Origin: CAZKXU01 sp964556665
Lineage (GTDB): Bacteria; Bdellovibrionota_C; UBA2361; CAZKXU01
Direction: 5' to 3'
Assembly: GCA_964556665.1 (NCBI GenBank)
Contig: CAZKXU010000013.1
Coordinates: forward strand, 1-49,002
DNA: 49,002 nt
The notes under the pieces were generated by a model. It made no database searches. It saw only the letters and a program-made list of their open reading frames with translations, and was not told where the DNA came from. A program made the position numbers and the translations under genes. Shown in pieces: positions 9,401 through 18,696 of the stretch. Numbering within the stretch: position 1 is the first letter of the stretch; every line of letters begins with the position of its first letter.

Positions 9401-10093
9401 ATGACAGAAGGTAAGATACTGCTTGTTTCCGCAACACGTAGGGAGATCGCTCCGCTGCTTAGCGAACTTAAAATACAGTATAATTCAGATAGAAAAGCTT
9501 CTGAGTTTATCGAAACTCCAACCATCGACATTCTCATAACCGGCATTGGACAGGCAGTCACAGCCTTTCATCTTGGTCAAACCTTTAGCAATAGACGCTA
9601 CGCTCTTGCCGTTAATGCAGGTATAGCAGGAAGTTTTACACAGCGATTTCCTATTAAATCCGTTGTAAATGTAGTAGAGCAGCAGTTTGCAGATCTTGGT
9701 GCAGAAAACGGAGATGAATTTCTTACTCTTTTTGACCTAAAGCTCTGCGCAGAGAATGAATTTCCAATTAGGAATAGAAGACTTTACAACGATCATTTAC
9801 CTGACATTGCAGCTCTTAAAGCAGTTCCTACTGTCAGAGGAATTACTGTTAACTCAGTAATTGGCTCAACAGAGAAGCGTGATCAGATCATAAAAATCTT
9901 TAATCCAGAGATAGTTGAGATGGAAGGGGCTTCATTTTTTTACGCCTGCCTAATCTCTAAGACACCATTTTTAGAGCTGCGTGCAATCTCAGATTATGTC
10001 GGGCCGCGCGACAAGAGTAAGTGGGATATCAATGCTGCAATTGCAGATTTAAACAGTTTCTTAAGCTTGTTATTGAATAACTTAATGACTTAG
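9401..10093 (+). CDS. mqnB: Futalosine hydrolase
   Basis: Removes the hypoxanthine base from futalosine to give dehypoxanthine futalosine, a step in the alternative (futalosine) route to menaquinone. The 230-residue protein has the nucleoside-phosphorylase-like fold: GIGQAVTAFHLG near residue 50, NAGIAGSF near 77, and VEMEGASFFYA plus the catalytic aspartate in AISDYVG near the C-terminus. FPIKSVVNVVEQQFADLG is typical of MqnB rather than MTA/SAH nucleosidase. The other mqn genes are not in the window. It overlaps the 3' end of the converging fcl gene by 12 bases. Confidence 0.85.
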   Translation: MTEGKILLVSATRREIAPLLSELKIQYNSDRKASEFIETPTIDILITGIGQAVTAFHLGQTFSNRRYALAVNAGIAGSFTQRFPIKSVVNVVEQQFADLGAENGDEFLTLFDLKLCAENEFPIRNRRLYNDHLPDIAALKAVPTVRGITVNSVIGSTEKRDQIIKIFNPEIVEMEGASFFYACLISKTPFLELRAISDYVGPRDKSKWDINAAIADLNSFLSLLLNNLMT

Positions 10094-11059
10094 CTGTGCA
10101 CCTACCGCGCGATTACGCTCGCGCTCCTCTATCTGTGCATAGTTTTTCTTAAACCAGTCATAAGTTAACGAAAGCCCCATTGGGAAAGTAACATTTGCTG
10201 AAAACCCAAATTCTGTTTTTGCTTTGGAGACATCTAGGCAGCGACGCGGTTGGCCATTAGGCTTAGTTGTATCCCAAACGATCTCCCCTTTATAACCTAC
10301 TACTTTCTTGATCTGTTCTGCTAACTGCCGAATTGAAATCTCCATTCCAGATCCTATATTAATAGGCTCTGACTTATTGTATCGCTCCGTAGCTAAACGA
10401 ATTGCACGAGCTGCATCATCAACATAAAGGAACTCACGACTTGCACTGCCATCCCCCCAAAGTGTTACTGTCTCCTGCCCTTGCTCATGTGCAGCATGAA
10501 ATTTTCTGAGCATAGCTGGAATAACATGGCTGCTTTCAAGATTGAAGTTGTCTCCGGGGCCATACAGATTTACCATCATGAGGTTAATTCCGTTCATACC
10601 GTATTGTCTACGATAGGCCTCTAGCTGAACCAGCAACATCTTCTTAGCCAAGCCGTAAGGAGCATTCGTCTCCTCAGGATAGCCGTTCCAGATATCCTCC
10701 TCCTTAAAAGGTACCGGAGTAATTTTTGGATACGAACAGATCGTGCCGATTACAACTATTTTTTTGATACCGCTAAGTCTAGCCTGTTCAACAAGCTGCA
10801 CCCCCATCATCAAGTTATCATAGAAAAATTTACCAGGGTTTTTCATGTTAGCACCGATGCCGCCTACTAACGCAGCTAGGTGAATTATAGTATCTGCCGG
10901 CTTATCTAAGAGCAGCTGTTTTACTGCATCTAAATTACAGAGATCATATTCAGAGGATCGAAATGTGTGAATATTAGAATATGCTCCGTTAGATCTAAAC
11001 TCCTCTGTTACGCGTGAGCCTAAGAATCCGTGAGCGCCTGTGATTAATAGATTGGACAT
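10082..11059 (-). CDS. fcl: GDP-L-fucose synthase (intact)
   Basis: Converts GDP-4-keto-6-deoxymannose to GDP-L-fucose through C3/C5 epimerisation and reduction. The 325-residue extended SDR has the NAD(P) motif GAHGFLG at 8-14 and every catalytic residue of the family: C108 (GTICSYP), Y135 and K139 (APYGLAKK), H178 (SSHVIPA). I chose the ATG at 11059 because it begins right at MSNLLITGAHG and has CGGAAA upstream; the frame continues 12 codons further. A degraded GDP-mannose dehydratase-like piece lies just beyond, on the other strand, which is the enzyme that would supply its substrate. A second, catalytically altered paralogue lies at 44409-45353. Confidence 0.9.
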   Translation of the reverse strand: MSNLLITGAHGFLGSRVTEEFRSNGAYSNIHTFRSSEYDLCNLDAVKQLLLDKPADTIIHLAALVGGIGANMKNPGKFFYDNLMMGVQLVEQARLSGIKKIVVIGTICSYPKITPVPFKEEDIWNGYPEETNAPYGLAKKMLLVQLEAYRRQYGMNGINLMMVNLYGPGDNFNLESSHVIPAMLRKFHAAHEQGQETVTLWGDGSASREFLYVDDAARAIRLATERYNKSEPINIGSGMEISIRQLAEQIKKVVGYKGEIVWDTTKPNGQPRRCLDVSKAKTEFGFSANVTFPMGLSLTYDWFKKNYAQIEERERNRAVGAQLSH

Positions 11060-11298
11060 ACTGTTTTCCGAATTATAAATGCATTGAGGCTGCACTTAGC
11101 CCGTGGAATTTAGATGAATTCTAAAACTAGGAAGGTTCATGATAATTAGGTTGCTGTTTTCATTATCGAACATATGTGATTTAGGGCTAAATTTTGTTAG
11201 GGTGTAATTGTGACGTGAAGATCCTTGATTAATAGAAATAAGTGACCTACCAGGGAGGCTACTTTGCCGAGTATATAATATGTTGATTTTATTATTAA

Positions 11299-11430
11299 AT
11301 TAGAGTCCCAGAGCTACTAGGACCTGCTGATGTTACTCTTCAAGTTCCCAATGTCGAAAAATTCTATAAGGCTACCGCCTGGAAGCAACGTTATTCTCTC
11401 GAAGAAAGCGTTGAAATGCTACTTGCTATT
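11299..11430 (+). pseudogene. C-terminal remnant of a GDP-mannose 4,6-dehydratase-like epimerase
   Basis: Read in the frame starting at 11299, right after a TAA, the translation runs RVPELLGPADVTLQVPNVEK and then FYKATAWKQRYSLEESVEML. This resembles the end of GMD/epimerase family proteins, where a PADV..QVP..KF..ATGW.P.YS.EES motif closes the domain. There is no start codon and no N-terminal Rossmann part upstream, so it is a fragment. It may be the scar of a deleted gmd next to fcl. Identification rests on motif memory, so confidence is moderate. Confidence 0.45.
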
Positions 11431-11507
11431 GGCGCGAGAGGATTAGAGGCGATGCAGGTTATGGGTACTAAAGAGAGCATTCCCCCTACACACATGCGTC
11501 TTATTAT

Positions 11508-11915
11508 TTATTGCTCCTTAAACTTTTGCGCTGATTTTATTAATCTTTGGGAGTCAAATAAAAACTTCTTCGCTGCATTGTACACATCCTCTGCTGTAAT
11601 CTCATTATATGTGTGCGATGTCAGATTCCTATAATCCATATAGCCAAGCCACTCTTCCACATTGTTAATTAACTCCATCTTACCGGCTTCTCTTATGGAA
11701 TCTCGGGGTCCATAAACAGTGACTCCTTTGTGATCAGCAAATAACTTCATCAGTTTCCATGCTAGCTCGAAGGTAAACTCGAATGCTTGTATGGACGCAG
11801 CGCGATAAAGGTCGGTTTTTTTCATTTTTAGCGCTTTGTTAAGGAATGCGGAGCCCTTGTCAAGCTTCTCTAATTGGGCAGCTATCTCTTTCTTTCGACC
11901 ATTGCTTTGATTCAT
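11508..11915 (-). CDS. HEPN-domain toxin / nucleotidyltransferase substrate-binding protein (HI0074 family)
   Basis: A 135-residue all-helical protein of the family that pairs with a minimal nucleotidyltransferase. The R-X4-H motif appears as R96-NLTS-H101-TY103, the pattern of HEPN ribonuclease toxins of MNT-HEPN modules. Residues 40-62 (ASIQAFEFTFELAWKLMKLF) are the conserved helical core. Its start overlaps the MNT gene's stop by 4 bases (ATGA), so the two are translationally coupled. In studied pairs the MNT partner modifies the HEPN tyrosine and silences it; that is family knowledge, not visible here. Confidence 0.85.
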   Translation of the reverse strand: MNQSNGRKKEIAAQLEKLDKGSAFLNKALKMKKTDLYRAASIQAFEFTFELAWKLMKLFADHKGVTVYGPRDSIREAGKMELINNVEEWLGYMDYRNLTSHTYNEITAEDVYNAAKKFLFDSQRLIKSAQKFKEQ

Positions 11916-12214
11916 AAGATTCTTTCATATTTGGAAAGCGCAATATTTTTAAAAGATTCCTCCACGTTAGCAAAATCTACAAGATCCACAGTATAAGGCA
12001 AGGAGGACTCATAAAATTGGTTCTTAAGCGCTACAATCTGGGCAAATGGCAGTTTACTTTGACCTAACAATCCGATATCAAGATCACTATATTTCCTAGC
12101 CGTGCCCTTCGCTCTAGAACCAAAAATTACTACTTGAACCTTATATGAGCGACTTAACGGAGCAAGTATTTCTTTTACTAAAGTTAGGTATTTATTTGGA
12201 AGATCGAGCGCCAT
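11912..12214 (-). CDS. Minimal nucleotidyltransferase (MNT) antitoxin
   Basis: A 100-residue DNA polymerase beta-like nucleotidyltransferase. The motif GSRAKG begins at G32-S33 and the metal aspartates are D44 and D46 (SDLDIG), with a third acidic site in VDLVD near residue 78. It is the first gene of the pair with the HEPN protein and has no DNA-binding domain, unlike the second pair at 30984-31929. The pair sits at the left edge of the glycosyltransferase island. Confidence 0.85.
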   Translation of the reverse strand: MALDLPNKYLTLVKEILAPLSRSYKVQVVIFGSRAKGTARKYSDLDIGLLGQSKLPFAQIVALKNQFYESSLPYTVDLVDFANVEESFKNIALSKYERIL

Positions 12215-12342
12215 TTTTTAATCATATCACAATCGGTCAGGTATGAGAAACGGAGACAAATAGTCGTTAGGGGAAAACAAACACCCATAAAATAACTACG
12301 AGAATTTCTTAGTTAAATTATGGATGTTTATTTTACAAAGAC

Positions 12343-12422
12343 CTGGGACCGCGGAGCTCCAGCTCCGCCTGAATATTGTCTAATTTTCCACACGTGGCGG
12401 AGCTGGAGCTCCGCGGTCCCAG
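12343..12422. repeat. REPIN-like inverted pair, GGAGCTCC variant
   Basis: Two 27-bp arms (12343-12369 and 12396-12422) are perfect reverse complements around a 26-bp spacer. The outer box CTGGGACCGCGG is the same as in the other copies, but the inner part is AGCTCCAGCTCCGC instead of GCTTCCAGCCCGC. Matching changes in both arms show that the pair evolves as a unit. It lies in the 415-bp gap between the MNT gene and the glycosyltransferase operon; I see no gene in the rest of that gap (12215-12629). Confidence 0.85.
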
Positions 12423-12629
12423 CGAAGTTTAATCTTTTAAGCTACTTGAGCTCAGAAAACACCCTATCTTTACCCACTCAAAAGCGCAAAGAGCCATTCT
12501 TTCTAATTTTAGGGAATGCCATTAATATGGACCTTGCGCATAGTGCGGTTATAGATTTGAGCATTATTGTAAGAGAACAGGTACTCAATTTCATAGCCAT
12601 TATAACTATATAGTTTTTCAGTTTGTTTC

Positions 12630-14408
12630 CTATTGGCTAAGCCTTGTCAGCCTACCCTGAAGATTCTCTAGCTTAGCCAGTATTCGTGAATCACTAGTAT
12701 TGGCAGCATGACGTTCGAGCATTAGGCATGCCTGCTTCGACTCTCCTGCATACTCTAGCTTTATAACCTCTGGCAGCAGGTCCCAGAACCCCCTTTGCTG
12801 TAAAGGAGCATGAGAACGCACTCTTTCAACCTGAGCCGCCTCCATTTCTCCACGATCCTGATGATACTTAATTAGATAACGGCTCAAACGCGGTGATGGT
12901 GGATCAACAGCCTTAGCCTGCCTAATTAATTCATCTGCTACTGCCAGATCTCCAACCTTCACTGCAAACATCGCCATCTGCACATAGTATACCGGCTCAC
13001 GAGGATTAAACTGAATTAAGCTCGATGCCTGTTGTAATCCTGCCTCATACTCCTTAGCCTCCCACAGTAGATCGAGTAAAAGTGAAACCGCACCTTCGTT
13101 ATCGGGCATGGAGATAAGCTGCTGTAGTGATGGCAAAGCCTCCAGAGGCGTGCCTTTTTTAATACTAATCTGTATAAATAACTGAACTGCCTCAGCGTCT
13201 GTTGAGGAAATTAACAGAGATTTTTTTATCATCTGTTCGGCAATGCCGAGCTTACCTTGCTCAAACTGAGAGAGTGCTAAAAGAAACCAGGCTTTGCTGC
13301 ACTGCGCTGAGTGAGCCAATAATTTATTGAGCTTATTTTCCGCTAGCTCGAATTTTCTAAGTTTAATCTGGCGGGCTGATAGAGTAACTGTCGCATCTGC
13401 TGAACTATATCGTCCTTGAGCATCCAGATCTGCAAATACCTGCTCCCAAAATTTCCTGCCTGAATACTCCAGACTAGCTCGCGCTTCACCAGCTTCAGCT
13501 ATTTTCTTACGGTCTGCAGAAGAAGCTAGATAATGCCGCACTTTAGCAACAAGATCGTTGATATCTGTATATGTAACGAACTCCTCCCCTGCTTTAAACA
13601 GCTCCTTAGCACCCGAACGCTCCGGCTCAATTAACATCGCTCCACAAAGAGTAGCTTCGAAAATACGACCATTAACAACAGAGGTTCGGTCGTTATATCC
13701 ATTATAGTTGACTACAATTTTCGAGCGCTTAAAAATCTCTGCATACTCCTCAACACTTAGCTTAGCTTCGCGCTGACCGCCGGACTGCTGTACCTGTATG
13801 CCTGCATCTCGTAGAGCAGTAATCCCCGCTACTCGATCCGGGCGGTTTTCAATACTTCCTGCAAATCCCACATCGTAGTCACGCTCTCTGCCGGGGTTAT
13901 TAAATATACGAGGATCCTTCCCGTGCGGCAGGAATAGGTAATGATTCTGACGATCCGTATACCGTCGATACGATTGGCGAGAATCCCCAACATATGTAAT
14001 ATCAATAAACGGCGCTAGAATTTCAGCCATCTGCATAATCGCGCTGGAATGAGTATCTCCCCACCAGCTAGCAATCGGTATCCCCATCTCCTCACGAATC
14101 GTGTAAAGAGTTTCAAGCGAGGGGTTATTATGTTCATACTCGCTCCAGATCCAGATTAGAAAAATATAGTCGGGCCGTGTTTTAGTAATTAAAGCCAGCA
14201 GTGCCGCATCTCCGCTCTGATTATGCTTATGAAAATATTCATCAAAATGGAATAGATCATAACTAGCCAATCCTGAAGCCTCTAACGGCCCCCAAAAACT
14301 ATGCGAACTATTAGTAATTCCAAACTCCGGGTTAGAATCACACCATTTCTCACTAATGATGAGCACATGTGGTTTGGAGCGGCCGTTACTGGTTCTAAAC
14401 TGTTTCAT
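12630..14408 (-). CDS. CgeB-like GT-B glycosyltransferase with C-terminal TPR repeats (paralogue 1)
   Basis: A 592-residue putative glycosyltransferase. The first 330 residues have the shared pattern of this window's CgeB-like group: KPHVLIISEKWCD, HSFWGPLEASGLASYDLFHF, WWGDTH, LPHGKDPRIF, a GGQREAKLSVEEYAEIF stretch and NGRIFEATLCGAMLIEPE, the last being the donor-site region of Glyco_trans_1_2 proteins. Residues about 340-580 form helical TPR-like repeats (AWFLLALSQFEQGKLGIAEQMI). No signal or membrane segment is present, so it should act in the cytoplasm. The start overlaps the preceding gene's stop as ATGA. It is the last gene of a four-gene minus-strand operon. Donor and acceptor are unknown. 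Confidence 0.8.
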   Translation of the reverse strand: MKQFRTSNGRSKPHVLIISEKWCDSNPEFGITNSSHSFWGPLEASGLASYDLFHFDEYFHKHNQSGDAALLALITKTRPDYIFLIWIWSEYEHNNPSLETLYTIREEMGIPIASWWGDTHSSAIMQMAEILAPFIDITYVGDSRQSYRRYTDRQNHYLFLPHGKDPRIFNNPGRERDYDVGFAGSIENRPDRVAGITALRDAGIQVQQSGGQREAKLSVEEYAEIFKRSKIVVNYNGYNDRTSVVNGRIFEATLCGAMLIEPERSGAKELFKAGEEFVTYTDINDLVAKVRHYLASSADRKKIAEAGEARASLEYSGRKFWEQVFADLDAQGRYSSADATVTLSARQIKLRKFELAENKLNKLLAHSAQCSKAWFLLALSQFEQGKLGIAEQMIKKSLLISSTDAEAVQLFIQISIKKGTPLEALPSLQQLISMPDNEGAVSLLLDLLWEAKEYEAGLQQASSLIQFNPREPVYYVQMAMFAVKVGDLAVADELIRQAKAVDPPSPRLSRYLIKYHQDRGEMEAAQVERVRSHAPLQQRGFWDLLPEVIKLEYAGESKQACLMLERHAANTSDSRILAKLENLQGRLTRLSQ

Positions 14409-16555
14409 CTGCTCACTCCATTACAAATGCGCGCCAGGATGCCAAATGGAATAACTGCTGCTGGACGGAGAGCAACATGCAGCCAATCTTCAGCACGGCC
14501 TTCTGTATTACCCTGCTTAAATCTATTGTACTGCTTCTCTAATTCGGCAAGCTGCGAAAAGTTAATACCTACTGACTCCTTAAGCTCGCTTAGCATTCGA
14601 AAAGCATCTTCAAAAACAACCGATCTCTCTGCTAACTGGGCTAGTGAGTTTATAGCCTGATTAAGGAGCTCATTACGATTAGGAGCACGCAAGCCCTCCT
14701 CTAATTGAGCTGCTGCTAACTTTAACTTATACGGTGCAAAGGATGGATCTAATGCAGAGGATCTGGCGAAGTGAAATAGCGGATTATGATAGTGCCCGAT
14801 ATAGAAATGCAGACTCGCTAATACTAACTGTATGAGATCGTTAGAGCGCGAACTGTTCTCCTTAAGAGCTTCAGTAGCTATTTCAAGATATCGACGATAA
14901 TTAAAAAAGCCACGGTAAAAATCAAGCGGAAACAGATCATCTAATGGCTTAAGCTCCCAGGATTGTGGAGGCTGAGAGAGAATTACTGCTATCTCTTTAA
15001 GACCGCGTGTTACTAAATCAGGCGTACCTGCGTGCAAGAGAAGCCGCACAAGATTAAAGCGAAGCGCCAGAGAGAGAGGAAACTTAGAGAGTCCTAGCTC
15101 ATGCAACTGCACTGAAAGCTGAATTAAATTTGAACTGCCATCTAGGGCTTCGAACTGCCGACTGGTGCTCGGGTCAGCAGCGCGCACAGCTTCGATAGCG
15201 CATTCTCTTGCAGCATCTATAAATACCCGTACATCTGCATCAGGGGCTGAGAGTTGAGATTCAACTCGGCTTAAATTGTAAAGCCTTCTACTTTCACGCA
15301 TTGATGCTGGATCATGCCGGCCTTGCATAAAAAACCAATCTTTTTGTACTAAATCGTTACGAGGCTTAAGCTTCCTCACAGTCCGCGGAGCAGCAGCACG
15401 AAAGGTAAGATAACGTAAGATCTGAGAGAAGACTTTCTTTAAAGCAAACTCCTCTCTTAATGCTACGGCTCCTGCCTGAGCAAGGTATTTAAAAGTAGAC
15501 CACTCATTTATGATTTTTTTAAGCGCCTGCTGCAGCTCACTGCCGCTACTATAGGTTAAAACACCTGAATTTTGATCTGCGTACATAAGCAAGGCAGAAT
15601 CATTCTGAGCTACGACTCCACAGCCCATGCAGAGCGCTTCGATGCCCCTACTCGGCATACCAAATGGACGTCTCACATATGTCCAGGTTGCTTTTGCTTG
15701 CCCCAAATAGTCCCAATACTCAGCAGAGAATCCGGTAACATTTTTAATATTCAGATTCTCAATTTTTAAAACATCACAGAATAGATCAGCTTTGTCAGCA
15801 AAATATGAATTGATAAGACTTCCGGAGATAAATATATCATGCGCACGTTCACCTAGATTGAGTTCTGAAAATGGATGTGCCGATCCATAAAGCTTTGGAA
15901 ATGATGAAACTATAGTCTTAGACAATGCAGTGACCTCACTCCACTCAGCGTAAGTCGGCACTACTATTTCATCGAAAACTCCTAGCCATGGATAAACTGT
16001 CTGAATATGTGCGTCATAGTCTGCAGTTGTACCAAAAAGCGGACAGGACAACTCCTGTATGTCTAGTGGGATATCATGCCATTCAATCATGCTGGAGAGG
16101 AAAAAATCCGGTTTAAATCCGGAATCCACCCATGTATGTGCGCTTGCATATGGGATACGTGGAACATCTCCTTTCCCATCACCTACGATACGAAGTTTAA
16201 ATTTTTTATCATCAAGATGTTCTGCACTCCAGCCAAAAGGAAGTTGTGCAATGACATTAATCTGCGGCTTCTCAATTAGTTTCAGAAGCGCATCAGCATA
16301 TGGGTGATCTACTGATCGAAGAGTTGCACTAGCATCCTGATCTAAGCCAGCGATCCACTGCGCCACACCCGCGTAAAAGCGGGACTCGGAATGAGAAAAG
16401 CCGCTTAGTCCGTCCAATGCTAATTTAGTTTTTCCGCTTAATCCGTAAGCAGCAAATGTCTCCCAGTGTGAGTGCTTTGCCAGCATCGCTACTGTAGTGT
16501 AGTCATGTGCCATAAATCTCTCAGGCGCATCAGCAAGTATATTAAAAGATGCCAT
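14405..16555 (-). CDS. Large GT-B-like protein with helical repeats, subfamily B (paralogue B1)
   Basis: A 716-residue protein homologous to the next two genes. After about 90 helical residues comes INVIAQLPFGW, then the acceptor half with FLSSMIEWHDIPLDIQELSCPLFG, and the donor half with TWTYVRRPFGMPSRGIEALCMGCGVVAQNDSALL (about 300-345), which matches the usual GT-B nucleotide-sugar site pattern. From about residue 400 it is helical, TPR-like, with the fixed spot FPLDFYRGFFNYRRYLEIA. It is probably a cytoplasmic glycosyltransferase; the substrate cannot be read from sequence. A second ATG at residue 15 is a possible start. It is separated by 8 bases from the upstream gene and overlaps the downstream one. 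Confidence 0.72.
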   Translation of the reverse strand: MASFNILADAPERFMAHDYTTVAMLAKHSHWETFAAYGLSGKTKLALDGLSGFSHSESRFYAGVAQWIAGLDQDASATLRSVDHPYADALLKLIEKPQINVIAQLPFGWSAEHLDDKKFKLRIVGDGKGDVPRIPYASAHTWVDSGFKPDFFLSSMIEWHDIPLDIQELSCPLFGTTADYDAHIQTVYPWLGVFDEIVVPTYAEWSEVTALSKTIVSSFPKLYGSAHPFSELNLGERAHDIFISGSLINSYFADKADLFCDVLKIENLNIKNVTGFSAEYWDYLGQAKATWTYVRRPFGMPSRGIEALCMGCGVVAQNDSALLMYADQNSGVLTYSSGSELQQALKKIINEWSTFKYLAQAGAVALREEFALKKVFSQILRYLTFRAAAPRTVRKLKPRNDLVQKDWFFMQGRHDPASMRESRRLYNLSRVESQLSAPDADVRVFIDAARECAIEAVRAADPSTSRQFEALDGSSNLIQLSVQLHELGLSKFPLSLALRFNLVRLLLHAGTPDLVTRGLKEIAVILSQPPQSWELKPLDDLFPLDFYRGFFNYRRYLEIATEALKENSSRSNDLIQLVLASLHFYIGHYHNPLFHFARSSALDPSFAPYKLKLAAAQLEEGLRAPNRNELLNQAINSLAQLAERSVVFEDAFRMLSELKESVGINFSQLAELEKQYNRFKQGNTEGRAEDWLHVALRPAAVIPFGILARICNGVSR

Positions 16556-16563
16556 AACAGAAA

Positions 16564-18696
16564 TTATAACTTGAAACTATAAAATCGTGGACTTGGCAAA
16601 CGCAATGCAGCGCCTCTTAAAGTCTCCTGTTCTGCAAAGACTACCTGTTCCTTAGCCCGTTCCATTTTTGCTTTAATCCTCTCAGCATTGGCAGAGATAT
16701 AGTTCCCCTCCGCGACTAAAAGCCTCCATTGATCGTAGGCCTCCATAAAAAGATAAGATCTGCCAATTAATGATTCCAATAATTGTCCGGCACGTTGATA
16801 ATTATTTATTCCTCCAACTCCAATTAGCTCAGTTGCAAGCCGCAGCTGATAGTATGGAAATTCAGGATCTAGGCGAACGCTCTGATCTGCGAACTCCAAT
16901 CCATGGGTATATACACCTAGATAACTGCTTAGTGATGCAAGTACAATTTCTATGAGTGATTTTTCTACAGACTCATCTTTAGCATAAGAGCTTGTGACCA
17001 GATCCAAATATCTTCGGTAGTTAAAATACATCGGGAAGAAATCATAAGGGAAACAATCATGTTCAAGAGCAACTCTCCACTCATTCGCAGCAGACTTGAA
17101 TGCCGAAGAGCCCCTCTGGATTGCATCAGAGACATCGCGCGGAGCTCCAAAATGGAAAGCAGCACGGCAGAAATTAAAAAGCAGCATTAATGATTTTGGA
17201 AATCTATCCATGCCCTCACGATAAATATCAAGTGCTTTGCGTATTTTATGATTTGCGTATTGAGAGTCTATATGACAGAGCGTTGCCGGAGCATAAACTG
17301 CTACTCCATAGTCCAAAACAAGCTCTCTTGCCGTATCTAAATAAGTGTTCTCATCTTTTAAACTATCAGCTAGAGTTTCAAACCTGCCTAAATTAATCTC
17401 GAGGCGTCTATCTCTTATTTTTCTTTGAGGATTAGAACCTCTAAAGAACATGCACTCTTTTTGCATAAGATCTTGGCTATCTCTGGGCTCTCTTGGCGCA
17501 TAGGCATTGCTGGCCAAGAAAGTGAGAAAGCGTAGGTTTTCCGAGACAATTTTTCCTTCTAAAAATTCATCTCTTACAATCATAGCGCCACGCTTGGCTC
17601 TCTGCTCGAATAACTCCCAATTATTTAATATTTTTCTAACTCCGCTCACAAAGTCACTCTCGCTCTGATAAGCAACAAGACCCTCTTCCTCACCACACCA
17701 GAGCAGCAACGGACAGTCTCTTTGCACCATAACAGCGGAACCCTGTGCAAGAGATTCCAGTGCACGGGTTGGCATACCATCACTGTGTTGAACATATGAA
17801 AGTGATATTTTTGTATCTTCGAGATAACCAAGATATTGGTCCACATATCCAGCTACGCATTTAAGGTTTATCTGCTCCTCTAGCAGCAGATGGAGAAGGC
17901 GCGCCTTCTCCGGATAATAAGGAGATACAATATTCCCTGAGAGGAAAAAATCGATTGAACGAGGTGCGGCACTGAGCGTACGAAGACCTTTTGGGATCGG
18001 ATATAATTTTGGGAAAGTAGAGACACGCTTACTCGTGATGCCTAGCATATCGCGCCATTCAACACCTCCTGCAACTATAGTCTCATCAAATAGCTTTGCG
18101 CTCTCATATGAGCTATGGATATGAACACTATAGTCTGCAACAACGCCTAAAAGCGGGCAGTTAAGTTCATATACGTTTGGCGGAATATCCATATGCTCAT
18201 AACGCATGGATACAAAGAAGTCAGGATACTTTGTTTTGGAGTAATAGTTGTGAATATTAGAGTATGGTTGATTTTGTTGGTCTTCCTTGCCGTAACCGAA
18301 TCGATAGATTTCAAATTTTGGATCACTGCACTGCCAGTGTCCAGGCAGTTGTGCTAACACTGTAATCTTAGGCTTTGCGATCAAACTACTCAATTTTTGA
18401 GCGCGAGGGCTCCTGATACTGCTAAGTTCTGACAGCGCATAGTGATCATCCCCACTAAGCCAAGCAATAACTGCTCTATAAAACCTAGCTTCTTCACTGA
18501 CTGTAAAGTCTCCTAGAGCAGTTAGTGCGCGTTGATATAAACCGATCAATCCTCTAGCGGCATGCGTACGCCACTCATCCTCCGGACCATGTTGTGCAAG
18601 GTCAAGATAATTACCCTGATCAAACAAATCGATCCAATTCGGGCTTTCTCCAGTTGCTGGACTCAAGCTGCTAGCATTATCAGAACTTATGAACAT
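16564..18696 (-). CDS. Large GT-B-like protein with helical repeats, subfamily B (paralogue B2)
   Basis: A 710-residue paralogue of the 14405-16555 product with the same layout: helical N-terminus, ITVLAQLPGHW, VSMRYEHMDIPPNVYELNCPLLG, then the donor-side motif YVQHSDGMPTRALESLAQGSAVMVQRDCPLL (about 300-335), then MQKECMFFRGSNPQRKIRDRRLEINLGRFE and C-terminal TPR-like helices with YDFFPMYFNYRRYLDLV. The intact donor half argues that it is active, in contrast to the next paralogue upstream. Its start overlaps the upstream gene's stop by 10 bases, which places it in the same operon. Sequence identity to B1 is moderate by eye, so the duplication is not recent. Confidence 0.72.
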   Translation of the reverse strand: MFISSDNASSLSPATGESPNWIDLFDQGNYLDLAQHGPEDEWRTHAARGLIGLYQRALTALGDFTVSEEARFYRAVIAWLSGDDHYALSELSSIRSPRAQKLSSLIAKPKITVLAQLPGHWQCSDPKFEIYRFGYGKEDQQNQPYSNIHNYYSKTKYPDFFVSMRYEHMDIPPNVYELNCPLLGVVADYSVHIHSSYESAKLFDETIVAGGVEWRDMLGITSKRVSTFPKLYPIPKGLRTLSAAPRSIDFFLSGNIVSPYYPEKARLLHLLLEEQINLKCVAGYVDQYLGYLEDTKISLSYVQHSDGMPTRALESLAQGSAVMVQRDCPLLLWCGEEEGLVAYQSESDFVSGVRKILNNWELFEQRAKRGAMIVRDEFLEGKIVSENLRFLTFLASNAYAPREPRDSQDLMQKECMFFRGSNPQRKIRDRRLEINLGRFETLADSLKDENTYLDTARELVLDYGVAVYAPATLCHIDSQYANHKIRKALDIYREGMDRFPKSLMLLFNFCRAAFHFGAPRDVSDAIQRGSSAFKSAANEWRVALEHDCFPYDFFPMYFNYRRYLDLVTSSYAKDESVEKSLIEIVLASLSSYLGVYTHGLEFADQSVRLDPEFPYYQLRLATELIGVGGINNYQRAGQLLESLIGRSYLFMEAYDQWRLLVAEGNYISANAERIKAKMERAKEQVVFAEQETLRGAALRLPSPRFYSFKL

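Noticed and set aside
9401..10093. MTA/SAH nucleosidase instead of futalosine hydrolase
   Set aside because: Both share the fold, but the FPIKSVVNVVEQQFADLG region fits MqnB better; an alternative is still possible.
12320..12613. Open frame of 97 codons in the gap left of the glycosyltransferase operon
   Set aside because: It runs straight through the REPIN-like pair and has no family resemblance.
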